Of a stretch of DNA of 64,000 nucleotides, positions 22,553 through 32,550 are shown piece after piece. The notes beneath the pieces were generated by a model. The model saw only the letters and a list, made by a program, of their open reading frames with translations. It made no database searches and was not told where the DNA came from. The stretch lies in NCBI GenBank assembly GCA_937872175.1, contig CALMPI010000037.1, positions 62,001 to 126,000 on the forward strand, written 5' to 3'. Position 1 is the stretch's first letter, and each line of letters opens with the position of its first letter. Origin of the DNA: an uncultured Flavobacteriales bacterium. GTDB lineage: Bacteria; Bacteroidota; Bacteroidia; Flavobacteriales_F; PHOS-HE28. The position numbers and the translations under genes are program-made.

Positions 22553-25500
22553 TCAGCGCAGCAGCTGCATGGTGCCTTGCAGGTCGCGTCGCTCGCCCGT
22601 GAAGCCGGCCACTTCCAGGAGGTAGAAGTATGTTCCCTCCGGGACCGGCTCACCACTGAACCCGCTGCGTCCGTTCCATTCCACGTGCGCCGCGCTGCCC
22701 ACGTACACGCGCTGCCCCCACCTGTTGAAGACCTGGAAGGTCAGCGTACCGCCCCACGGCGCGTCCAGCACCACCGCATCGTTGATCCCGTCGCCATTGG
22801 GGCTGAAGACGTTCGGAACGATGAGGTCGCACAGGTCGAAGTTCACCTGCACGGAACCGCTGGTCCTGCAACCGTCGCTCCCGATCGCCTGCATGCTGTA
22901 GGTCCCCGGAGCGCTCACCAGCAGGCTGTCCCCTTCGGGGCCGTGGGCCCAGGTGATCTCGTTGAAGCCTGGTCCCAGCACGATCCACACCGGAGCGCCC
23001 GAACAGCCTGTGAGCGGTGCGAGGTCGATGATGCTGCCGGGGATCACCACCAGCTCACCGGAAGCTGCAGGTCCAGAGCATCCGTTCGCGGTGAGCACAC
23101 AGGTGTACAGGCCAGCGTCCTCCATGGCCACGGGATCGATCAGGATGCCGGGCCCGGTCGCAGAGCCCCCCGGGGTCGTCCAGCCATAGGTGGCGCCGGC
23201 CGGACCCGAAGCGTTCAGCGCGGCGGTATCCCCGGCACAGAAGACCCACGGAGTGTCCAGCAGGGCTGGAGGCGGAACGCTCAGTGCCTGCACCGATACG
23301 GGCACCGGGGCCGTTGCGCAGCCGCCCTCTTCCTGTGCCACGTACACCACGACACCACCGGTGGGGACGGTGACCGTGAGGGAGGGGCCGGTACCCAGCA
23401 CCTGCTGGCCCGAGGCATCCGCGAACCAAGTGATCACGCCGGACCCTTGCGCCAGGAGGTCGACGACATCGCCTGGACAGGCCGCCGTATCCGCGGCGCC
23501 CACCGGATCCGTGATGGTCGCGGCCACCACCACCACCGTATCGGAGGTGGCCGAGCACCCACCCGCATCGAAGACCACGGCCGACCAGCTGCCGGGCTGG
23601 TTCACCCAGATGTTCTCGCCGATGAGACCTCCGGGCCACCACACCGCACCTCCGCCCAAGGGGACCACAGCGAGCTGCACGCTGTCGCCAGGGCAGAGCG
23701 TGAACGGGCCCGGCGTGAGCACTTGCGCCACGGGCGGCACCCCGCTGATCTCGACCTGCAGGACGGTGGTGATGCCGCACGAGGTGACCTCCACGCTGTA
23801 GAGGCCGGGCTGATGGACCACCTGCAGCGGATCGTTCCCGCTCAAGGGCGCCCCCCAGGTGATGCTGTTCACGGCGTCCGCGGCCACCTGCAGAAGCACA
23901 CTGTCCGCGGGACCGCATAGCGTGGAGTCCGGAAGCAGGTTGAGGAAGGGGGGGGCGTAAGGGAAGACCTCCGCCGGGGGCGATTGGACCGCACATCCCT
24001 GGTCCGTCATCACATCACAGTAGTAAAGCCCGGGATCGGTCGCATAGGCGATCATGGTGGTGTCCGGAAGCGCGCCGTTGGGGCCGAACCAGCTGTACAC
24101 CCCGGGCACGGTGCCGATGAGCGTCACCCCGCTGTCGGGGCAGAGCACTTCAGGCACCACAAGGATCTCCGGCAAGGGAGGGCCATCGAGGAACACATCG
24201 GCGTAGGCCTGGCTCGGGCATCCATTGCTGTCCACGGCCGTCACCTGCACCGCGTAGTACCCGAGCTGCGACACCTGCGCACTGTCCTGATCGATCGCCA
24301 GGAACTGCTGGCCGATCCACAGCCAATCGAAGCAGGTGGGGCAATCGGCCACCAGCCACGCCGATTGGCCGGGGCACAGGAAGGGCGGTGCCGTCAGGGT
24401 CAATGGTGGCGGCCCCGGATCGGCGAAGGTGAGGTGGATGCTGTCGGTGAACAGGAAGGCCAGGGTGTCCGGGCACGGATAGTTCGTGACGAGCACGCTG
24501 GTGTGCAGCACGAACCAACCGTTCTGCTGCGGTGGGAAGAGCCCGGTGCTCACATCCATGGTGTCCAACAGCTCCAACTGCAGGAAACCGAGCGTGGACA
24601 AGGTGTAGTTCAGCGTTGGATCGTAGGGGAACGGCTGGCCGTTCTCCGTCCATGTGAAGTTCAGCCCGAGGTCGAGCAGCCCGACCCCACAGAGCACCAG
24701 GCTGTCGTTGCCGTCCAGGTCCTGCGGGAACTCGTGCAGCAGGTCCAGCACCAGCGCCGGCAGCGGATCGTAGGGCACGACGACCACGTTCACCGAGTTC
24801 TCCGCCTCGCACCCGTTCGGCAGCTCCACATGAAAGGTCCATATGCCGGCCGTATCGGTGACGAAGGATTGCTGCTGGATCACCGTGTCCCCATCGGTCC
24901 AGTAGCTGAAGGGTCCGCCGGTATAGTTGTCGCAGGTGATCGTGGCACTATCGCCCGGGCACAGTTCCACGTCGTTATCGGCAGGAAAGGCCGTTATGTT
25001 GTACCCCTGCGAATCCGTGATCAGCGGGGCATCCGGAGAGACCAGCACCTCGGCGAACACGGTCTCACCCAGCGTGAAGCAGCCGTTGGCGAAGCTCACC
25101 GACAGGGACACCGGGCCCGATGTGCCGACGGAGGTGCTGTCCGCATTGCTGCCCGTGCTCCATTGGAACTGCACTGACGGGCCGATGTCGTAGGTCCCAT
25201 CACCATCCTCCACGGTGAAGCTGAAGGTGGTGTCGATGCCCAACCAGAACTTCCCGCATTGCGTGTGCGCCGTGAAGCAGGTGTCCGACATCCGGGCGTA
25301 CAACGGATCGAAGTCGCCCACGCACAACGCCCCCGCGCTGCGGTCGCAGCCCGCACCGACCCGTTCCCAGATGTCATACGGCGATCGGCCGCTGACGAAG
25401 CCCCGGGTGATGAACCCGTCCAACAGCCCGGCACTGGCCTCGCCCGCATACAGGTCATAATGGATATCCCCGCAATATCCCGGAGTTTGCGGAGAAACGA

Positions 25501-26881
25501 CCAGCGCTGTGGGCGAGGTGAGCGAGGCATCGAACGTGGAGTCTCCAGGGATGACCAGCACCTGGTCGAAGGACCCGCTGAAGACCAGCTCTCCATCGGG
25601 CTGGGCCACGATCCCGCCCGCGCGCTTCTCCCCTGCCCCACCGAACTGCTGGGCGTCGATGAAGGAGAGGTCGCTCACCCGATGCCGCGCGATGAAGAGG
25701 TCCGGTGCGCCCACGGCGAGGAACACCCCGCTTCCATAAGCCTGGGCCAGATCGGTGAACTGGCAGGTGAACGTGCCGTACGCGGCGATGGTATCGGCCG
25801 AGAGCGTCAACCGCGCGGGCTCCACATTGCTCTGCGACCCCCTGCTCGCGGCCCCGATGAACTGGCCTTGATCATCCGCGCGCAGGATGAAGTAGCTCTC
25901 CGGATCAAGCTCGGTCACCTGGTCCGGGCTTCCATCCTCGAAGCTCATCACGCCCTGCAGCTCGCCCAGCAGGAAGAGACCATCGCCCGCCCGCCAGCGC
26001 AGGTCCGCACCGCGGTTCACCGCCGCTCCTCCACAGCGCCGGAACCATTGGTCCTGCCCGGCACCGTCCACCTTCAACAGGAAGATCGCATCATCCCAGG
26101 TGTTCAGGTACGACTGATCGAAGGCGATGGTGTCGCTGAACTGGCCGAGGAGATACGCTGCGCCCGCCGCATCATGCACCACGGCCGTGGCCGCATCATC
26201 CGCCGGGGCCACCCCCTGCTTGGTCCACAGCGGCGTCCCTGCGGCGGTCATCGCCGCGATGAACACGTCGGTGCCGGGCAGCAGGGTGTTCGGATCGATG
26301 GCGCTCTGCAGCACGGTCCCATTGAACGTGAACGCCTCCCGGAACTCTCCCGCCACGACCACATCGCCGTTCGGCGCCACCGACACGCCCGCCGGCCGGT
26401 CGAAACCCGTGAGCCCTCCACCCTGTGCCACCCATTGCTGCTGGCCTGTGCCCGCATCCAGGCTGGCCACGAACAGGTCCACCGAACCGCCCTGCGAGCT
26501 CAGCTGCGTTCCCTGGAACTCGGCCGTGGCCATGAACTGCCCCACCACGATCAGCCGGCCGTTCGCCCCCAAGGCCAACCGGAGCCCGCGGTCCAGGCCC
26601 GGACCGCCCGCCTGCTGCACCCAGATCGGGTTGCCCGCCGCGTTCAACCGCGCCACGAACGCATCGGTCGACCCCGTCGCGAGCAGGATCTGTCCGCCCA
26701 AGGTGGCCGCACCGCTGAACTCACCGGTGACGAACAGGTCGCCGTTCGGCGCCACCACCACGTCCGCCACGTGCTCCACGCTGGGCGACGCGATCGTGCG
26801 CGACCAATGCGACTGTGCGCCGGACCGGATGTGCAGCACGCACACTGCGCAGGTGATCAGGACCCGCTGAATGCACATCAT
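22553..26881 (-). CDS. Giant T9SS type B surface protein (CHU_C domain)
   Basis: 1,442 residues. A signal peptide (VLITCAVCVLHIRSGAQS) is followed by about 450 residues of repeated strands like those of SBBP/beta-propeller proteins (VAPNGDLFVTGEFSGAATLGG, VSVAPNGDVVVAGEFREAFTF). Then come many immunoglobulin/PKD-like repeats with the pattern LCPGDSxxLxA. The C-terminus (about 1355-1442) is the gliding-motility-associated CHU_C domain: VPNVFSPNGDGINDAVVL ... FNRWGQRVY ... PEGTYFYLLEV. Type B domains route cargo through T9SS to the cell surface or medium. ATG at 26881 follows a TACCTTCG box by 5 nt; a longer frame to 27073 is not supported. Confidence 0.85.
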   Translation of the reverse strand: MMCIQRVLITCAVCVLHIRSGAQSHWSRTIASPSVEHVADVVVAPNGDLFVTGEFSGAATLGGQILLATGSTDAFVARLNAAGNPIWVQQAGGPGLDRGLRLALGANGRLIVVGQFMATAEFQGTQLSSQGGSVDLFVASLDAGTGQQQWVAQGGGLTGFDRPAGVSVAPNGDVVVAGEFREAFTFNGTVLQSAIDPNTLLPGTDVFIAAMTAAGTPLWTKQGVAPADDAATAVVHDAAGAAYLLGQFSDTIAFDQSYLNTWDDAIFLLKVDGAGQDQWFRRCGGAAVNRGADLRWRAGDGLFLLGELQGVMSFEDGSPDQVTELDPESYFILRADDQGQFIGAASRGSQSNVEPARLTLSADTIAAYGTFTCQFTDLAQAYGSGVFLAVGAPDLFIARHRVSDLSFIDAQQFGGAGEKRAGGIVAQPDGELVFSGSFDQVLVIPGDSTFDASLTSPTALVVSPQTPGYCGDIHYDLYAGEASAGLLDGFITRGFVSGRSPYDIWERVGAGCDRSAGALCVGDFDPLYARMSDTCFTAHTQCGKFWLGIDTTFSFTVEDGDGTYDIGPSVQFQWSTGSNADSTSVGTSGPVSLSVSFANGCFTLGETVFAEVLVSPDAPLITDSQGYNITAFPADNDVELCPGDSATITCDNYTGGPFSYWTDGDTVIQQQSFVTDTAGIWTFHVELPNGCEAENSVNVVVVPYDPLPALVLDLLHEFPQDLDGNDSLVLCGVGLLDLGLNFTWTENGQPFPYDPTLNYTLSTLGFLQLELLDTMDVSTGLFPPQQNGWFVLHTSVLVTNYPCPDTLAFLFTDSIHLTFADPGPPPLTLTAPPFLCPGQSAWLVADCPTCFDWLWIGQQFLAIDQDSAQVSQLGYYAVQVTAVDSNGCPSQAYADVFLDGPPLPEILVVPEVLCPDSGVTLIGTVPGVYSWFGPNGALPDTTMIAYATDPGLYYCDVMTDQGCAVQSPPAEVFPYAPPFLNLLPDSTLCGPADSVLLQVAADAVNSITWGAPLSGNDPLQVVHQPGLYSVEVTSCGITTVLQVEISGVPPVAQVLTPGPFTLCPGDSVQLAVVPLGGGAVWWPGGLIGENIWVNQPGSWSAVVFDAGGCSATSDTVVVVAATITDPVGAADTAACPGDVVDLLAQGSGVITWFADASGQQVLGTGPSLTVTVPTGGVVVYVAQEEGGCATAPVPVSVQALSVPPPALLDTPWVFCAGDTAALNASGPAGATYGWTTPGGSATGPGILIDPVAMEDAGLYTCVLTANGCSGPAASGELVVIPGSIIDLAPLTGCSGAPVWIVLGPGFNEITWAHGPEGDSLLVSAPGTYSMQAIGSDGCRTSGSVQVNFDLCDLIVPNVFSPNGDGINDAVVLDAPWGGTLTFQVFNRWGQRVYVGSAAHVEWNGRSGFSGEPVPEGTYFYLLEVAGFTGERRDLQGTMQLLR

Positions 26882-27397
26882 CCGCTCGAAGGTACTCCTG
26901 GCGTTCAAGCTGACCAAGGCGAACCAGCCGACCGAGGAAGCCCGGGGGCACAGGGAACGAACCCGATGAAGGTCTCGGAAGCAGCTCTGCGGCTCCATCG
27001 CGACCTGCCGTGCCCCCGTGCACACGGCGAGGATGGCGCCGGAGGCGCATGGACCGTTCGGTTGCCGAAGCAACGGACACCTTGGATGTGATCGCGCAGG
27101 ACGGACATGGCACGATGGTGCGGTCCGGACACGCCTACAGCAGCACCGGTGTAGCGTGCGCGCTGCTTCTCACGTGGGCCAGGCTGGGGCTCTATGGCAC
27201 CAGCGGACGGGTGTACCTGGAGCCACAGGGCATTCCGGTCAAGACCTGCTGAAGACCTTGCTGGACCTGCTCCCACACCTGAACGGCCCACCACCACGCG
27301 CACTCGACCCACGATCGACCTGGCCGGACCAGGGGTGGGCAACCTTGCCGGGTTGTTCGCCGTACGAAGGCCACCTGTCATTGCTTCAGTGCGACCC
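26882..27397. other. Intergenic region without a supported gene
   Basis: About 515 bp between two divergent genes. Besides the -7 box at 26887 I see no promoter, RNA or repeat. Short frames (for example 27010-27252, 80 codons) lack family motifs and a signal peptide. Confidence 0.5.
26887..26894 (-). promoter_or_regulatory. -7 box of the type B surface protein (TACCTTCG)
   Basis: TACCTTCG on the minus strand, 5 nt before the ATG at 26881. It decides that start. Confidence 0.45.
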
Positions 27398-28105
27398 ATG
27401 AACCTGCTTGGACGACCGTATTCCGTGATGCTGCTTGCCGTTGCCCTTTTGGGCAACGGCTGCAGCCGGAACCTGCTCGAGGAGCGTGTGGCGGAAGGGG
27501 TCATCGAGTACGCATTGACCTTTCCGGACTACGACCCCAACGGCCTGATGGCCGGCATGCTACCGGAAAGGACGACCGTGACCTTCACCCAGGACAGGCA
27601 GCTGGCCGAGCTCAGCGCCGGCATGGGCGTGTTCCGCACGGCCATTGTGACGGACAACAGCCGGAAGCAGATGGACTACCACCTGAGCCTGTTGAGCAAG
27701 AAGCTGGTCAGCCGGTTGCAGCCTCGCGACATGCTGACCTTCAACAAGGAGAAGCCGGCCCTCACGATCCTTTACACCAATGAGGTGGATACGATCGCCG
27801 GTTACCCGTGCAAGAAGGCCGTGGCCGTGTTCGGGGGCATCGACAAGCCGGAGATCGAGCTGTACTATACCGACCGCATCCGCATCGAGGACCCCAACTG
27901 GTACGGTCCGTTCCAGGAGGTACCTGGTGTGCTGCTCCGCTACGAGATGGTGCAGTACGGCATGCGCATGCGGCTGGATGCCGTGGCCGTGACCCCCGGC
28001 AAGGTGGACGCTGCGCGCTTCGCCCAGAAAGAGGGCTACCAGGAGGTGCCCCCGGCCGTGCTGGACCACGAGCTGCAGGAGGTGCTGGGCACCTTCAGCC
28101 TCTGA
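27398..28105 (+). CDS. Lipoprotein of unknown function
   Basis: 235 residues with a lipoprotein signal (VMLLAVALLGNGC, lipobox LGNGC, Cys about residue 22). The mature part (VIEYALTFPDYDPNG ... TVTFTQDRQLAELSAGMGVFRT ... EVDTIAGYPCKKAVAVF) resembles the DUF4412/GLPGLI style of Bacteroidota envelope proteins, in which a strand-rich domain contains IAGYxCKKA. Function unknown. The start at 27398 is the first ATG giving a normal signal sequence. Confidence 0.65.
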   Translation: MNLLGRPYSVMLLAVALLGNGCSRNLLEERVAEGVIEYALTFPDYDPNGLMAGMLPERTTVTFTQDRQLAELSAGMGVFRTAIVTDNSRKQMDYHLSLLSKKLVSRLQPRDMLTFNKEKPALTILYTNEVDTIAGYPCKKAVAVFGGIDKPEIELYYTDRIRIEDPNWYGPFQEVPGVLLRYEMVQYGMRMRLDAVAVTPGKVDAARFAQKEGYQEVPPAVLDHELQEVLGTFSL

Positions 28106-28167
28106 GGCCCAGCGGCTTCGGGTTTTCCTTCGGAACTGTTGATAATAGCCGGACGCCGCGGTCCGTT

Positions 28168-28183
28168 GGGGGGTATACCCCCC
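28168..28183. promoter_or_regulatory. Perfect palindrome upstream of ftsK (G6-TATA-C6)
   Basis: GGGGGGTATACCCCCC ends 2 nt before the TACTTTTG -7 box at 28186. Its position is that of an operator or of a structural promoter element. Confidence 0.45.
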
Positions 28184-28185
28184 GG

Positions 28186-28193
28186 TACTTTTG
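28186..28193 (+). promoter_or_regulatory. -7 box of ftsK (TACTTTTG)
   Basis: Located 31 nt before the ATG at 28225, giving a leader of about 25 nt. Confidence 0.5.
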
Positions 28194-28224
28194 AACGACC
28201 CGCGCTCCAGCCCGCGCGGGCCCG

Positions 28225-30840
28225 ATGCCCGTGGCCAACGAACGCAAGAACAGGGTGAGGTCCACCGAGGACGATGCTCCTGTGGAGACCCCGAAACGCG
28301 CCACCAAGCGCAATAGGCCGCGCGATGGCGGACCGGGCTGGTGGTCCCGCACAAAAGCCTTTGTCGCCGACCGGCGCACCCACAAGGTGTTCGGTCTCTT
28401 CCTGGTGCTGCTGAGCGGCTACCTGCTGGTGGCCTTCGTCAGTTACCTGTTCACCTGGCGGGCGGACCAGGACCTGACCAACCGGTCATGGGGCGCCCTG
28501 TTGAGCCGCGACCTGGAAGCGGACAATTGGTTGGGGAAATTGGGGGCGCTGGTCAGCCACCAGTTCATCCGCAGTTGGTTCGGCGTGGCCGCCTTCGTCT
28601 TCGTGCTGTGGAGCTTCCTGGGCGGTCTGCGGATCCTGGTGGGCAGCTGGCTGCTGCCGGTGCGTCGCACCCTCACCTGGAGCGCGGTGACCCTGTTCTG
28701 GCTGCCCGCCGCCCTGGCCTTCGCGTTCCGTAGTGGCGAGCTCGCGTTCCTGGGCGGTGCGCTGGGCTACACGGTGAACGGTCACCTCTCCGGCCTGCTG
28801 GGCAATTTCGGCGCCGCGGCGCTGCTGGTCTTCAGTTTGGGGGCCGTGCTCACCGCAGTGTTCGATCCCAACTTCACCTGGCTCGCCGACCTGATGCAGC
28901 GCCGGACCGCAGATCCGGAGGAGCGTGCGGTGGCCGAGGAGCCGGTGGAGATCAAAGCCAACCGCGTGCGGATGGAGACCGTGTCGGAGCCGGCCACCCC
29001 GGCCATGGAACCGGTGGCCGAGGTCACGGGGACGGATCGACCGGACGATGCCGAAGTCAAGGAATTGGAAGAGGCCGTGGAGGAGCCCGTGCCGATGCAG
29101 GAGGAGGAGATCGGGATGGAGGTGGAGGGGCTGGAGCCCGCGCCCGGCCTGGATCTGGATGTGACCCCGCCCCCACCGGATGAGCTGCCTGCCGACCCCA
29201 TCCTGCCCGCCGTGCCCATCGCGGTGGACGGCATGAGCGTGGTGGCCGCGGCCGAGGACAAGGTGCTCACCGAGGACCAGATCGAGGCCAAGCTGCAGGA
29301 GTTCGGCGAGTACGACCCCACCTTGGACCTCAGCAGCTACGAGCTACCGCCGCTGGACCTGCTGGTGGACCATGGCACGGGTGAGGTGACGGTGACCAAG
29401 GAGGAGCTCGAGGCCAACAAGGACCGGATCGTCGCCACCCTCGGGCATTACAACATCGGCATCGACAAGATCAAGGCGACCATCGGTCCCACAGTGACGT
29501 TGTACGAGATCATCCCACAGGCCGGGGTGCGCATCAGCAAGATCAAGAACCTGGAGGACGACATCGCGCTGAGCCTGGCCGCGCTGGGCATCCGCATCAT
29601 CGCGCCGATCCCCGGCAAGGGCACCATCGGCATCGAGGTGCCCAACAGCAGGCCGCAGGTGGTGGGCATGCGTGCGGTGGTGGCCAGCGAAAAGTTCCAG
29701 AACACCAGCATGGACCTGCCGATCGTGCTGGGCAAGACCATCAGCAACGAGACCTTCGTCACGGACCTCAGCAAGATGCCGCACCTGCTGATGGCCGGTG
29801 CAACGGGCCAGGGCAAGTCGGTGGGCCTGAACGCGATCCTGGTGAGCCTGCTGTACAAGAAGCACCCCAGCCAGATCAAGTTCGTGCTGGTGGACCCCAA
29901 GAAGGTGGAGCTCACGCTCTTCAACAAGATCGAGCGCCACTTCCTGGCCAAGCTGCCGGGCGAGGGCGAGGCCATCATCACCGACACCAAGAAGGTGGTG
30001 GCCACGCTGAACAGCCTGTGCATCGAGATGGACGAGCGCTACGAGCTGTTGAAGGATGCGCAGGTCCGCAACATCAAGGAGTACAACAGCAAGTTCATCC
30101 AGCGCCGGCTGAACCCCGAGAACGGCCACCGCTACCTCCCCTACATCGTGCTGGTGGTGGACGAGTTCGCGGACCTGATCATGACCGCGGGCCGCGAGGT
30201 GGAGACGCCCATCGCGCGCCTGGCCCAGCTGGCGCGCGCCATCGGCATCCACCTGATCATCGCCACGCAGCGACCGAGCGTCAACATCATCACCGGCACC
30301 ATCAAGGCCAACTTCCCGGCGCGCATCGCCTTCCGCGTGACGAGCAAGGTGGACAGCCGCACGATCCTCGACAGCGGCGGCGCCGAGCAGCTCATCGGCC
30401 GCGGCGACATGCTGCTGAGCACGGGCAACGACCTCATCCGCATCCAGTGCGCCTTCGTGGACACGCCGGAGGTGGACAAGATCTGCGACTTCATCGGTGC
30501 GCAGCGCGGCTACCCGGATGCGCTCATCCTGCCCGAGGTGCCCACCGAGGAGGGCGGCGAGCTGGATGTGGACGACGGCGAGCGCGACAGCATGTTCGAG
30601 GAGGCGGCACGCCTGGTGGTGCAGACCCAGCAGGGCAGCACCAGCCTGATCCAACGCAAGCTGAAGCTGGGCTACAACCGCGCCGGCCGCATCGTGGACC
30701 AACTGGAGGCCGCCGGTGTGCTCGGGCCCTTCGAGGGCAGCAAGGCCCGCCGCGTGATGATCCCCAACGAGGCCGCGCTGGCCGCGCACCTGAACCAGGG
30801 TGTGGCGGCAGGGCCTGGCATCGCCGGAGGCTTTGCGTAG
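28225..30840 (+). CDS. ftsK: FtsK/SpoIIIE DNA translocase
   Basis: 871 residues: four N-terminal membrane helices (about 55-215), an acidic Glu/Pro-rich linker (about 230-370), the beta/alpha RecA-like motor with Walker A GATGQGKSVGLN (about 525-535) and Walker B YIVLVVDEFADLIM, and a C-terminal winged-helix gamma domain (ILPEVPTEEGG ... STSLIQRKLKLGYNRAGRIVDQLE) that reads KOPS-type sites. It pumps chromosome termini through the closing division septum. The acidic linker replaces the Pro/Gln-rich linker of E. coli FtsK. Confidence 0.95.
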   Translation: MPVANERKNRVRSTEDDAPVETPKRATKRNRPRDGGPGWWSRTKAFVADRRTHKVFGLFLVLLSGYLLVAFVSYLFTWRADQDLTNRSWGALLSRDLEADNWLGKLGALVSHQFIRSWFGVAAFVFVLWSFLGGLRILVGSWLLPVRRTLTWSAVTLFWLPAALAFAFRSGELAFLGGALGYTVNGHLSGLLGNFGAAALLVFSLGAVLTAVFDPNFTWLADLMQRRTADPEERAVAEEPVEIKANRVRMETVSEPATPAMEPVAEVTGTDRPDDAEVKELEEAVEEPVPMQEEEIGMEVEGLEPAPGLDLDVTPPPPDELPADPILPAVPIAVDGMSVVAAAEDKVLTEDQIEAKLQEFGEYDPTLDLSSYELPPLDLLVDHGTGEVTVTKEELEANKDRIVATLGHYNIGIDKIKATIGPTVTLYEIIPQAGVRISKIKNLEDDIALSLAALGIRIIAPIPGKGTIGIEVPNSRPQVVGMRAVVASEKFQNTSMDLPIVLGKTISNETFVTDLSKMPHLLMAGATGQGKSVGLNAILVSLLYKKHPSQIKFVLVDPKKVELTLFNKIERHFLAKLPGEGEAIITDTKKVVATLNSLCIEMDERYELLKDAQVRNIKEYNSKFIQRRLNPENGHRYLPYIVLVVDEFADLIMTAGREVETPIARLAQLARAIGIHLIIATQRPSVNIITGTIKANFPARIAFRVTSKVDSRTILDSGGAEQLIGRGDMLLSTGNDLIRIQCAFVDTPEVDKICDFIGAQRGYPDALILPEVPTEEGGELDVDDGERDSMFEEAARLVVQTQQGSTSLIQRKLKLGYNRAGRIVDQLEAAGVLGPFEGSKARRVMIPNEAALAAHLNQGVAAGPGIAGGFA

Positions 30841-30971
30841 GCGTGGCCGGGGGTGGGGGGATTCAGTAATTGGCCGCAGAGGCGTCGAGGCGCAGAGAAT
30901 GCCTGCGCAACCGACTCCCCTACCCCACCAAGCGCCACACCAGGCTTAGCAGTAGCGCCCATCTTACGCGC

Positions 30972-32498
30972 TCACACCTTCACGAGCCGGACGACCTGGC
31001 GGTGGTCGCCCTGCGTGAGTTGCAGGAGATAGGCTCCGGGCTTGAGGTCGGACAGGTCCATGCTGTCCGCGATCCGCACGGCACGCACCAAGGCCCCTGC
31101 GACATCACGGATGCGCACCTCGATCGGCCCCGAGGCAGGGGCTCGCACGGTCACCAGTCCCATGGACGGGTTCGGGATCAGGGTGAAGGTGGATGGACCA
31201 GCCTGTTCCGGCACGTTGGTCGCTGACTGACAGGTGGCCTGGAGCGCGTCGTAGGCCTGTTGCTCGGTCGTGTTCAGTCCTCCGAGCAGCAGGTCGGTGC
31301 TCTCCCAGGGGTCGTTCAGCAGGTCGAAGAACAGTTGGGTGCCATCGTCGAGGTCGATCAGTTTCCAGCGCGCATCGCGGATGGCATGGCCGCTCACCGC
31401 ACCCTGGGATACGTTGGCGAAGAGGCAGCTGCGCACGGTCTGACCCGTTTGGGTGAACAGCGGCACAAGGCTCCGGCTGTCCTCATAGGCGGGAAGCGCA
31501 TGGCCCGTCAGCTCCACGATGGTGGCGAAGAGGTCCGTGGTGTTCACCAAGGCCGCTTCGCGTTCGCCTGTCCTGGTGATCCCGGGACCGGCGATGATCA
31601 GCGGCACCCGGACCCCGCCTTCGTAGAGCGTACCCTTGGCGTGGTTCGGCGGGTAAGGCACTTGGATCACGTCCTGGCTGGTGCCATTGTCGCCAATGAA
31701 GATCACGACCGTGTTGGCCAGCTCCGCGGCCGTCAGGGACGCAAGCAGCCGGCCCACTTCATGGTCCACGCTCTCCACCATGGCGAGGTAATAGGGCAAG
31801 GGGTTCGCCGCGATGCTGTCCGGGTGGACGGGCAAAGGGCCCTGCTGATGCATGAACAGCGGTGGCCGATGCAGCGGGGTGTGCGGTGCATTGTAGGCCA
31901 GCCAGCAGAACCAAGGCGTGGTCTGCTGGTCGATCCAGTCGATGGCGCGGTCGGTGAGCACCGTGGTCACGTAGTCCGTGGAGGGCGATGTGACCCCGTC
32001 CACGGTCAGCGACCAGGACGTGTAGCTGCTCACCGCACCGCTCAGGATCCCTGCGAAGTGCGGCACCCCCATGGTGTTCGGGTAGGTGGGATCGGGCTGC
32101 AGGCCGCCCAGATGCCACTTGCCGATGATGCAGGAGGCATAACCGCTGTTCAGGTCCGAGAGGTGCCGATGAAGCGTGGTCTCTCCTGCCGGCAGCAGCG
32201 AGAGGTCGCCCGGGTTGAGCACGCCGGTGCGGAAGCCGTATCGGCCGGTGATGATCGTGCTGCGTGTGGGCGAGCACAGCGGATCGGCCCACACGTTGTC
32301 GAAGGTGAGCCCTTGTGCCATCAAGGCCTCCAGGTTGGGCATGGCGGCCTTCTCCATCCAGGGAACATAGGACGGCACGGGATCAAGCCCCAGGTCATCC
32401 GCGATCACCAACAGGATATTGGGTTGCTGGGCGTTGACGGACAGGACAACGGCCCAGAGCATGCTCGCAAGGAGGTGGCGCATCGCAGGGAAGGACAT
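30972..32498 (-). CDS. Secreted sulfatase with T9SS type A sorting domain
   Basis: 508 residues. A signal peptide (LLASMLWAVVLSVNA) precedes the sulfatase opening QPNILLVIADDLGLDPVPSY (metal-binding Asp pair). The signature CSPTRSTIITGRYGFRTG near 74-91 carries the Cys that is converted to formylglycine. FIGDNGTSQDV gives the second metal site. The C-terminal 70 residues (FTLIPNPSMGLVTVRAPASG ... LKPGAYLLQLTQGDHRQV) are a T9SS sorting domain. It should remove sulfate esters from glycans or small molecules outside the cell; an anaerobic or FGE maturase must be encoded elsewhere. A second ATG at 32483 is possible. Confidence 0.9.
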   Translation of the reverse strand: MSFPAMRHLLASMLWAVVLSVNAQQPNILLVIADDLGLDPVPSYVPWMEKAAMPNLEALMAQGLTFDNVWADPLCSPTRSTIITGRYGFRTGVLNPGDLSLLPAGETTLHRHLSDLNSGYASCIIGKWHLGGLQPDPTYPNTMGVPHFAGILSGAVSSYTSWSLTVDGVTSPSTDYVTTVLTDRAIDWIDQQTTPWFCWLAYNAPHTPLHRPPLFMHQQGPLPVHPDSIAANPLPYYLAMVESVDHEVGRLLASLTAAELANTVVIFIGDNGTSQDVIQVPYPPNHAKGTLYEGGVRVPLIIAGPGITRTGEREAALVNTTDLFATIVELTGHALPAYEDSRSLVPLFTQTGQTVRSCLFANVSQGAVSGHAIRDARWKLIDLDDGTQLFFDLLNDPWESTDLLLGGLNTTEQQAYDALQATCQSATNVPEQAGPSTFTLIPNPSMGLVTVRAPASGPIEVRIRDVAGALVRAVRIADSMDLSDLKPGAYLLQLTQGDHRQVVRLVKV

Positions 32499-32550
32499 GC
32501 GAACAAGGTCGGGGTTTGATCCGTGGGTGCCATCCTGCCCGTGCGCTCCC

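Noticed and set aside
26882-27073. An N-terminal extension of the T9SS type B protein
   Set aside because: The extension covers the promoter box and would hide the signal peptide.
25259-27091. A 610-codon plus-strand frame opposite the T9SS type B gene
   Set aside because: It is antisense to clear repeats and a CHU_C domain, and no family motif is seen in its translation.
27010-27252. A possible 80-codon gene in the 515-bp gap
   Set aside because: No family motif, no -7 box, and codon use does not look coding; listed as part of a gene-free stretch.
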